Below are positions 57,576-64,000 of a stretch of DNA of 64,000 nt, one piece after another (positions within the stretch are counted from its first letter, which is position 1; each line of letters opens with the position of its first letter). The notes beneath the pieces were generated by a model that searched no databases, was not told the DNA's origin, and saw nothing but the letters and a program-made list of their open reading frames with translations. A program made the translations under genes and the position numbers. Source of the stretch: VXRD01 sp965232265 (GTDB lineage Bacteria > Latescibacterota > UBA2968); assembly GCA_965232265.1 (NCBI GenBank), contig CBDDPH010000002.1, positions 124,001-188,000 of the forward strand. Direction: 5' to 3'.

Positions 57576-60284
57576 ATGGAGACGATGAAAAATAAAGCTT
57601 TGGCGCGTGCTTACAATCCAGAAGATATTGAAAAGACGTGGTATGATTTTTGGCACAGGAAAGGATATTTTCGCCCGGAGTTTCGCGCGACAGGTCCTGC
57701 CTATACGGTGACGATTCCGCCGCCCAATGTGACGGGGGAGTTGCACATGGGCCACGCGCTACAACACGCGATTCACGATGCGGTGATTCGGTACAAGCGG
57801 ATGCGGGGATTTCGCACGCTGTGTTTGCCCGGTACAGATCACGCGGGTATTGGCACGCAGATGAAGGTGGAGCAAGAGATCTGGGAGAACGAAAAAAAGA
57901 CGCGCCACGACATAGGTCGCAGAGACTTGTTGAAGCGGATATGGGCCTGGCGGGAAAAATACGGCAGCACAATTTTGCGACAGTTGCGCGAGTTGGGCTG
58001 TAGTTATGACTGGTCGCGCGAGCGATTTACAATGGATGAGGCGTACGTGCGGGCGGTGTTGGAAACATTTGTGCGTTTTTACGAGAAGGGCTGGATTTAT
58101 CGGGGCAAACGCATGGTGAACTGGTGCCCGCAGTGTGGCACAGTGATTTCCGACCTCGAGGTGGAGGAAAGAGAGGTCCATAGCCACCTGTGGCATATTC
58201 GGTACAAGGGGATAGATGACGCACCCGATGTGGTTGTGGCGACAACGCGCCCGGAAACCATGCTGGGCGATACCGGGGTGGCGGTACATCCATCCGATGC
58301 GCGATGGCGCAATGCCGTGGGTAAAATGGTGATGTTGCCGCTTATGGACCGCCCCATTCCCATTGTGGCAGATGACTATGCCGATCCAGAGATGGGGAGC
58401 GGTGCGGTGAAGGTGACGCCGGCACACGATCCCAATGATTACGAGATAGGGCAGCGTCACGATTTGCCCGAAATCGCGGTTATTGGTCTGAATGGCGAAA
58501 TGACAGAGGATGCGGGTGCTTATGTCGGGCAGGACCGGTATGTGTGTCGCAAGGCGGTGGTCGAGGCACTCGACAATTTGGGTTTGATGGAAAAAATTGA
58601 GGATTATACCCACGCGGTGCCGCATCACGATCGCTGTGGCACGGTGATTGAACCGATGCCGATGGAGCAGTGGTTTGTGGCGATGCGCGATTTGGCCGAT
58701 TTGATTTTGCCCCTGATGCGCGAGAAGAAGATTGATTATGTGCCGGATCGGTTTCGGGAATATTCGATTGAATGGCTGGAGAATATCCGCGACTGGTGTA
58801 TTTCGAGGCAATTGTGGTGGGGACACCGCATTCCGGTGTGGACGTGTGAAAATTGCAGCGAGGTGATTGTGAATGCAGAGCCACCCGAAGTGTGTTCAAC
58901 GTGTGGCAGTCAGCAGTTGACGCAAGACCCAGATGTGCTCGATACGTGGTTTTCCTCGGCGCTGTGGCCTTTTGCAACGCTGGGTTGGCCCGAAGATACA
59001 GAGGATTTGAAGCTGTTTCATCCGACGGATTTGATGATTACGGGGCGGGATATTTTGTATCTATGGGTGATTCGGATGATTATGACGGCTGTTGAATTTG
59101 TGGATGAGATTCCGTTTCGGACGGTGCTGGTTCATCCCACGGTGCAAACGCGCGATGGCAAGCGCATGAGCAAGTCGCTGGGTACGGGAATTGATCCGCG
59201 CGAATTGATTGACCGCTATGGCGCAGATGCCACGCGCCTGTCGCTTTTGTATCAATGCGGCAGTTCGCAGGATATTCGGTTCGATGCCGATGTGAAGGAC
59301 AATAAATTGCAAGATTCGCCCATTGCGGAAATGTGCCGCAATTTTTGTAACAAAATCTGGAATGCCGCGCGGTTTGTACAAATGAATTTGGACGATCGCG
59401 ATATCCGCGATGTGGCGTTGCGGACGGTCCCCGAGCCGATTACGGACCTTTCTGATCGGTGGATTTTGAGTTTGTACAATCGCACGGTGTTACAGGTTAC
59501 AGAGGCGTTGGAGGCGTATCGCTTTGACGAAGCGGCGCGTGCGCTGTACGATTTTGTGTGGAGCGCGTATTGCGATTGGTATGTGGAGATGGCGAAAGTG
59601 CGCCTGTATGGCGATGATCAAAGCGCCCGTCAAACCGCGCAGTCGGTTTTGTGTGTCGTGTTTGAGGGCACGTTGCGCCTGTTGCATCCCATCGCGCCTT
59701 TTATTTCTGAGGCGTTGTGGCAAACATTTCCACGCGAGGGCGAGGCACTTATTGTTGCGCCCTGGCCCATAGCCGACAAAACGCAATTTGATAAAGCGGC
59801 GGATCGAGAAATGGCTTTGATGCGGGATGTGGTGGGTGCTGTGCGCCATATCCGAGGTACAATGCGTATTCCACCGGGCAAGCGCGTGGATGTGGTGTGT
59901 AAGACGGGCTCAGAGGAGGCGCGTGCGATTTTGACGTCTGTTAAGGGCTATATGAAGGCGTTGGGGCGCATTGAAAATTTGACCCTCGGCGCAGATTTGG
60001 AACGCCCGGCGGCGTCTGCGAGTGCTGTGGTTGGCGATGTGGAAATTTTCGTGCCTCTATCTGGCGTGATTGATCTCACTGTGGAACGCCAGAGATTGGA
60101 AAAGGAAATTGGGGGATTGGAAAAGGTGCTGGGCGGATTGGAGAAAAAGTTGAGCAATGCGGGTTTTTTGAACAATGCCCCCGCAGAGGTTGTGGCAAAA
60201 GAGCGCGAGCGCGAGCGCGAATATCGGGAGACGCTGTCGAAGTTGCGGGAAAATCTCGCGGTGCTTGCGGAAACCAAAAATTAA
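57576..60284 (+). CDS. valS: Valyl-tRNA synthetase
   Basis: 902 aa class I synthetase. HMGH (57-60) in PPNVTGELHMGHALQHA, editing domain with TTRPETMLGDTGVAVHP, RMSKS near 530, and a C-terminal coiled-coil arm (LEKEIGGLEKVLGGLEKKL). Start at 57576 after AGAAGGAA; the frame opens earlier inside the permease gene. pncC follows three bases after the stop. Confidence 0.97.
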   Translation: METMKNKALARAYNPEDIEKTWYDFWHRKGYFRPEFRATGPAYTVTIPPPNVTGELHMGHALQHAIHDAVIRYKRMRGFRTLCLPGTDHAGIGTQMKVEQEIWENEKKTRHDIGRRDLLKRIWAWREKYGSTILRQLRELGCSYDWSRERFTMDEAYVRAVLETFVRFYEKGWIYRGKRMVNWCPQCGTVISDLEVEEREVHSHLWHIRYKGIDDAPDVVVATTRPETMLGDTGVAVHPSDARWRNAVGKMVMLPLMDRPIPIVADDYADPEMGSGAVKVTPAHDPNDYEIGQRHDLPEIAVIGLNGEMTEDAGAYVGQDRYVCRKAVVEALDNLGLMEKIEDYTHAVPHHDRCGTVIEPMPMEQWFVAMRDLADLILPLMREKKIDYVPDRFREYSIEWLENIRDWCISRQLWWGHRIPVWTCENCSEVIVNAEPPEVCSTCGSQQLTQDPDVLDTWFSSALWPFATLGWPEDTEDLKLFHPTDLMITGRDILYLWVIRMIMTAVEFVDEIPFRTVLVHPTVQTRDGKRMSKSLGTGIDPRELIDRYGADATRLSLLYQCGSSQDIRFDADVKDNKLQDSPIAEMCRNFCNKIWNAARFVQMNLDDRDIRDVALRTVPEPITDLSDRWILSLYNRTVLQVTEALEAYRFDEAARALYDFVWSAYCDWYVEMAKVRLYGDDQSARQTAQSVLCVVFEGTLRLLHPIAPFISEALWQTFPREGEALIVAPWPIADKTQFDKAADREMALMRDVVGAVRHIRGTMRIPPGKRVDVVCKTGSEEARAILTSVKGYMKALGRIENLTLGADLERPAASASAVVGDVEIFVPLSGVIDLTVERQRLEKEIGGLEKVLGGLEKKLSNAGFLNNAPAEVVAKEREREREYRETLSKLRENLAVLAETKN

Positions 60285-60287
60285 AAT

Positions 60288-60764
60288 ATGTCTGAACAGT
60301 TGGAAGAAAAGCTCGGCAAATTGCTTCGAGAACGGGACCGGACCATTGCAGTTGCAGAGACCACAACAGGTGGGTTGATCAGCGCCCGCATTGTTTCGGT
60401 TCCGGGCAGTTCGGCTTATTATGAGCGCGGGGTTATTGCGTATAGCGCGTTGTCTAAATGCGAGATGCTGGGAATAGATGTGCAGGTGATGGATATGTAT
60501 GGTGCAGTGAGCGCAGAAGCCGCGTGTGAGATGGCCAAGGGTGTGCGAAAAGTGAGTGGTGCAGATTTGGGCCTGGCCGAGACCGGGATAGCAGGTCCCA
60601 TTCGCGGACGGTCGCCCAAGCCTATTGGTACGGCGTATATCGCAGTTGCCGGTGCAGAAGGTGTGGTGTGTAGAGATTTTCGGTTTGATGGAGACCGCGA
60701 TGCGATTCGCAATGCGATATCAGATGCTGCATTGCAAATGGTGATTGAATACCTCTTTTCTTGA
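60288..60764 (+). CDS. pncC: Nicotinamide-nucleotide amidohydrolase (CinA C-terminal domain)
   Basis: 158 aa. Deamidates NMN to NaMN in NAD recycling. TIAVAETTTGGLISARIVSVPGSS, then YYERGVIAYS, GAVSAEAACEMAKGVRK, and GLAETGIAGPIRGRSPKPIGTAYI hold the active-site Ser/Thr and lysine pattern of the family. Stand-alone form, without the CinA N-terminal domain. Confidence 0.92.
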   Translation: MSEQLEEKLGKLLRERDRTIAVAETTTGGLISARIVSVPGSSAYYERGVIAYSALSKCEMLGIDVQVMDMYGAVSAEAACEMAKGVRKVSGADLGLAETGIAGPIRGRSPKPIGTAYIAVAGAEGVVCRDFRFDGDRDAIRNAISDAALQMVIEYLFS

Positions 60765-60836
60765 TTTTTTTCTTTTTTAGTTTTATTTTTTACATTCTGT
60801 GCGATATTCAATAAGTTTTGGGGTTTGGAGGCTTGT

Positions 60837-61187
60837 ATGAGGATTTCGGAAAAGATGCGCGGCGATGTCGCTGTCTTGACCCTGTCGGGTGAATTGATGA
60901 GCGGCCCCGAGGTTGCTCCATTCCAAGATCATATTAAAAAACTGGCAAGTGAGGGGGTAAAAAAGGTGGTGGTTGATTTTTCCAGGGTGAGATGGTTTGG
61001 CAGTGCCATGCTGGGCGTGCTAACGGCGAGCTTGACGACGTTGCGCGGTGAAGGCGGCGATTTGAGATTGACGGGTGTGACCAGAAAGATCGAAAGTATT
61101 TTGATGGTTACGCAGTTGGCAAATATTTTTACGACCTTGGATACAGTAGATCGGGCTGTGGAAAGTTTTGCAGATCAGGATGCCTAG
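60837..61187 (+). CDS. STAS-domain protein, anti-sigma antagonist type (1)
   Basis: 116 aa. One STAS domain (VAVLTLSGELMSGPE, KKVVVDFSRVRWFGSAMLGVL, GGDLRLTGVTRKIESILMVTQL). Proteins of this kind take part in partner-switching with anti-sigma-factor kinases. The position of the phosphorylated Ser (SS in SpoIIAA DSSGLG) reads GSAMLG, so regulation by phosphorylation is uncertain. GGAGG upstream of the chosen ATG. Its C-terminal end overlaps the frame of the next STAS gene. Confidence 0.85.
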   Translation: MRISEKMRGDVAVLTLSGELMSGPEVAPFQDHIKKLASEGVKKVVVDFSRVRWFGSAMLGVLTASLTTLRGEGGDLRLTGVTRKIESILMVTQLANIFTTLDTVDRAVESFADQDA

Positions 61188-61248
61188 AGATGTTTGTAAA
61201 TTGTGGACTGAGCAACGTCCAATTTTTGAAGAGCTGTTTGCCAGATTG

Positions 61249-61614
61249 ATGAGAGTCAAAATTGACATTCGCGACCATGTCGCGGTTTTGACTGTATCGG
61301 GTACCCTGATGAGTGGTCCTACAGTCGTTCCTTTTCAGCACTATGTCGAAGAGGTCATGGCCGATGGCATTACAAATGTCGTGGTCGATTTTTCCAGAGT
61401 GAAGTGGTTTGGTAGCACGATGTTGGGCGTATTAGCGGTCAGCCTGGAGATGTTGAGAAATGTCGGAGGCGATCTCAGGTTGGCCGGCATTGCAAACCGG
61501 ATGGAGAGTTTGATGATGGTCGGAAAGTTGTCGTCACATTTTCGCACGTTGGAATCGGTTGACGCGGCTGTCGAAAGCTTTGTGTCCGACCCGCCGGTGA
61601 GACGGGAAACATAA
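61249..61614 (+). CDS. STAS-domain protein, anti-sigma antagonist type (2)
   Basis: 121 aa with the start chosen at MRVKIDIRDHVAV; starts at 61180 or 61168 are possible. Paralogue of the preceding gene, about half identical by eye (VAVLTVSGTLMSGPT, VVVDFSRVKWFGSTMLGVLAVSLE, GGDLRLAGI). The phospho-site region reads GSTMLG. No kinase or phosphatase partner is adjacent. Ends at a hairpin. Confidence 0.8.
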   Translation: MRVKIDIRDHVAVLTVSGTLMSGPTVVPFQHYVEEVMADGITNVVVDFSRVKWFGSTMLGVLAVSLEMLRNVGGDLRLAGIANRMESLMMVGKLSSHFRTLESVDAAVESFVSDPPVRRET

Positions 61615-61646
61615 ATCGCACCAAACGATCATCTGTATAAAAAAAA

Positions 61647-61680
61647 GGATTACGACTACATGTTGTAATCCCTTCTTCTT
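61647..61680 (+). terminator. Terminator after the STAS pair
   Basis: GGATTACGAC, 5-base loop, GTTGTAATCC (one G-U pair), then CTTCTTCTT. The pyrimidine tail is weaker than a T run. Confidence 0.6.
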
Positions 61681-61755
61681 ATATAAGAAAATGTCGCAAA
61701 GTATTAGCCCCATTGACCCGGTGATGAGGCTATATCTTGAAAGGAGACACATCTT

Positions 61756-63888
61756 ATGTTGCATCGTATGATTCCTTCAGCACTGATTTTTCTATGTGCT
61801 TTTGTACAGTGCAGCGAAAAACAACCCGTACTATCCAAATCCAGATATACTGGCGATCTTCCGCAATTGCAGGCACGCGGCGCATTGCGGGTGATCGTTA
61901 GCGAGGCGCCGATTACCTATATTCCTCGGCAGGCGGAGCCGGTGACCCTGGACTACGATATCGCCCATAGTCTGGCCGACGCACTCAAGCTGAAGTTAGA
62001 GCTTGTAAAGGCCGATAATTACGTTCAGATGTTGGAAAAATTACTCGAAGGCGAGGGCGATATTATCGCCGCCAGCTTGACGGTTACGCCAGATCGGGAA
62101 AAGATAGCAGCGTTTTCAGTTCCTTATTTGTACGTGGATGAATATTTGATTACAGCGCGGGCAGATAGTCTGCCCCAGACAGTTGCTGATCTCGCCGGTA
62201 TGGAGATCAGCGTGCGGCAGTCCAGTTCGTATTATCAAACCTTGATCGATGTTCAGCAGGAGGTGCCGTCTTTACGCATCCACACGGTGTCAGATACACT
62301 CGGTACTGAGGATCTGGTCAACGGCATTGTTCAGGGCGAATACAAAGCGACCGTGTGCGACGCGCATTTATGGCACGCTATTGCCAGTTCTTACGATAAT
62401 CTCGTCGCGCCGCTCGTTGTGGCAGAAGAGAGGCCGCTCGCTCTGATGATGCGTCCAAATGATACAAAACTCAAGGACGAGGTGGATGAGTATTTGCTGG
62501 CGCATCAATTTACGCGGCATCGCCAGCAGACATTTACCGACGATTTGCCGGGCCTGAAAGAACGCCGCCGGTTGCGGATGATTACGCGCAATAATGCGAT
62601 GACTTATTTTATTTATCGGGGACAGCAGATCGGGTTCGAGTACGAGCTTATAAAGCGGTTTGCCTCGCAGCACGACATGCGTCTCGAAATTGTCATTCCG
62701 GACAGTCACGCCGAATTGCTGTCGTATTTAAATGAAGGCAAGGGCGATGTCGTGGCTGCGGCAATGACTATTACTGAGGAACGGCAAGCGCAGGTGGCAT
62801 TTACGCAACCGTATAATGAAGTGAGTGAACTGGTGGTGGTGCATGCGGATGACAATTCGATTGCCAGCCTTCAGGATCTGGCCGGGCGGACGATACATGT
62901 GCGCGCCAGTTCTTCATTTTATACGACGCTGATGGCGTTGCGGGATTCCGTGGATGGTATCGAGATTGCGCTGGTGCCCGATGATGTAGAAACCGAAGAT
63001 ATCTTAGTCGGGGTTGAAGAGGGTATTTATGACCTCGCGATGTGCGATTCCCATTTGCTCGATATAGAACGCGCTTATGGTCGCCGTCTCAAAGCCGCTT
63101 TGAGTATCAAGCCCACAGTGCTGGGGTGGGCGATTCGCAAGGACAATTCAGAGTTGCTGGCGGCATTGAACGAATACATAAAAGAAGAAAAAGGCGGCTT
63201 GTTTTTTAATATGATGAAAAAGAGGTATTTCAAGAGCACGCGCGCTGTTGCCAGAGCCAAAGATTCAATGCGGGTCGGTTTGAGCGGTCAATTGTCGCCT
63301 TATGATGAATTGGCAAAAACATACGCCTCTCAATACGGACAGGACTGGCGGTTGATTACCGCACAGATGTACCAGGAATCCAAATTTGATCCAGAGGCCG
63401 TTAGCTGGGTCGGCGCGCAGGGACTGATGCAGGTGATGCCGAGCACGGGAGAGGAGTTGGGATTTACCGATCTTCACGACCCCCAGGAGGGTATTCACGC
63501 AGGGGTCCGGTACATGCGTCAGCTCATCAACAGGTTTGATCACAATCTGCCGATGGATGAGCGAATTCGCTTTGCGCTGGCTTCTTATAATGTGGGGTAT
63601 GGACATGTACTCGACGCCCGCCGGCTGGCGCGGGAAATGGGATGGGATTCCAACCGCTGGTTTGGCAACGTGGAAAAGGCGATGCGCTTGCTGTCCCAAC
63701 CTGACTATTACGAGCGGGCGCGATACGGTTTTTGCCGCGGCGGTCAACCCGTGCATTATGTGGAAAATATTCAGCGTTTCTACGATGCGTATGTCGAAGT
63801 ACTGAATACGGCGATCCCTGAGAAGGTGACACAACCGCTTAGTTTGGGCTTTGTCGGATCCCCGCTCGCTGCAGAAGACAGTCGTTGA
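61756..63888 (+). CDS. MltF-like lytic transglycosylase with two substrate-binding domains
   Basis: 710 aa. Signal peptide and lipobox Cys19 (FVQC), so a lipoprotein. First SBP_bac_3 domain at about 35-260 (LRVIVSEAPITYIP; GEGDIIAASLTVTPDREKIAAFSVPY), second at about 270-500 (LRMITRNNAMTYFIYRGQQ; GKGDVVAAAMTITEERQAQVAFTQPY). Then a Slt domain (about 520-690; QMYQESKFDPEAVS with catalytic Glu, GAQGLMQVMPSTG, ALASYNVGYGHV). E. coli MltF has one SBP domain before Slt; here it is duplicated. In MltF the SBP part is a regulatory sensor of muropeptides. AAAGGAGA upstream. Confidence 0.9.
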   Translation: MLHRMIPSALIFLCAFVQCSEKQPVLSKSRYTGDLPQLQARGALRVIVSEAPITYIPRQAEPVTLDYDIAHSLADALKLKLELVKADNYVQMLEKLLEGEGDIIAASLTVTPDREKIAAFSVPYLYVDEYLITARADSLPQTVADLAGMEISVRQSSSYYQTLIDVQQEVPSLRIHTVSDTLGTEDLVNGIVQGEYKATVCDAHLWHAIASSYDNLVAPLVVAEERPLALMMRPNDTKLKDEVDEYLLAHQFTRHRQQTFTDDLPGLKERRRLRMITRNNAMTYFIYRGQQIGFEYELIKRFASQHDMRLEIVIPDSHAELLSYLNEGKGDVVAAAMTITEERQAQVAFTQPYNEVSELVVVHADDNSIASLQDLAGRTIHVRASSSFYTTLMALRDSVDGIEIALVPDDVETEDILVGVEEGIYDLAMCDSHLLDIERAYGRRLKAALSIKPTVLGWAIRKDNSELLAALNEYIKEEKGGLFFNMMKKRYFKSTRAVARAKDSMRVGLSGQLSPYDELAKTYASQYGQDWRLITAQMYQESKFDPEAVSWVGAQGLMQVMPSTGEELGFTDLHDPQEGIHAGVRYMRQLINRFDHNLPMDERIRFALASYNVGYGHVLDARRLAREMGWDSNRWFGNVEKAMRLLSQPDYYERARYGFCRGGQPVHYVENIQRFYDAYVEVLNTAIPEKVTQPLSLGFVGSPLAAEDSR

Positions 63889-63905
63889 GTCTCCATTCCT
63901 TATTA

Positions 63906-63942
63906 AAACAGGTATTGCTCAAAAAATAAGCAATACCTGTTT
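63906..63942 (+). terminator. Terminator after the MltF-like gene
   Basis: AAACAGGTATTGCT, loop, AGCAATACCTGTTT: 14-base perfect stem with A and T flanks. Confidence 0.85.
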
Positions 63943-64000
63943 CCATTCCTCGGTTAACTGCATATGTGGTCAACCATCGTAATTCGGCTCTCTGATTTTC

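Noticed and set aside
57759..58826. 355-codon minus-strand frame opposite valS
   Set aside because: Shadow of valS.
1..64000. tRNA or rRNA genes
   Set aside because: Gaps between genes are short and none showed a recognisable cloverleaf or rRNA core; a covariance-model scan would be needed to exclude them fully.

Overview
This 64 kb window is a gene-dense bacterial chromosome segment, with about 50 protein genes and no rRNA or tRNA gene that I could recognise. Several gene types fit a member of the FCB superphylum, and the style is closest to Latescibacterota-like uncultured bacteria. These are a TPR protein with a GWxTD-type domain, a BatA-type N-terminal/VWA protein, a Big_5 lipoprotein with a PPPGGP-type N-terminus, a topoisomerase I ending in repeated GRYGPY modules instead of zinc ribbons, a DUF1800/DUF1501 pair, and EF-hand/dockerin-like C-termini. 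The phylum call is an inference; no marker gene was searched.

Layout. 1-6798: the 3' part of a sulfatase, then a convergent pyruvate dehydrogenase operon (aceE, aceF, lpd). 7110-14463: a small di-haem cytochrome c, a FAH-family enzyme, an SDR, HflX, an RDD membrane protein, the GWxTD/TPR protein and a PtsN-like EIIA. 14570-23823: BatA-like protein, topA, then an accessory patch (19296-21790) with a gutted AlbA_2-type gene, an orphan Phd-like antitoxin, a coiled-coil membrane protein, XerC and a beheaded HigB toxin whose start region now precedes a lipoprotein gene. 23827-28791: a matrixin-like metalloprotease with YVTN propeller, an NHL propeller protein, and a UbiA/UbiX pair that probably serves quinone synthesis. 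28851-38860 (minus strand): an RNB-fold protein without its catalytic aspartates, DUF1501/DUF1800, a small lipoprotein, an RSH (p)ppGpp enzyme and a DinG-type helicase. 39019-43543: three sugar/alcohol oxidoreductases, an HU protein with a clear promoter and terminator, and an FGE-like domain protein. 43597-48970: GroES-like protein, a small transcription unit with Cys/His-rich mini-ORFs, holB, metG, a broken hicB followed by intact hicBA, and tatD. 48984-61614: a long co-directional series ksgA, ilvE, proC, hisH, hisF, proB, ftsB-like, recO, cNMP protein, AI-2E permease, valS, pncC and two STAS proteins. 61756-63888: an MltF-like transglycosylase with two substrate-binding domains.

Between genes there are several short-repeat families. 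One is a GTAGGGGCG palindromic element (4 copies, two of which supply the neighbouring gene's stop codon). Another is a TCCGCAGA/ACGCAGA element (3 copies). The third is heptanucleotide tandem repeats, mostly placed immediately before start codons, most strikingly eight perfect copies abutting proC. The most unusual protein observations are the catalytically emptied RNB protein, an AI-2E permease carrying an Ig-like (ASH/choice-of-anchor type) insertion, and the double-SBP MltF.
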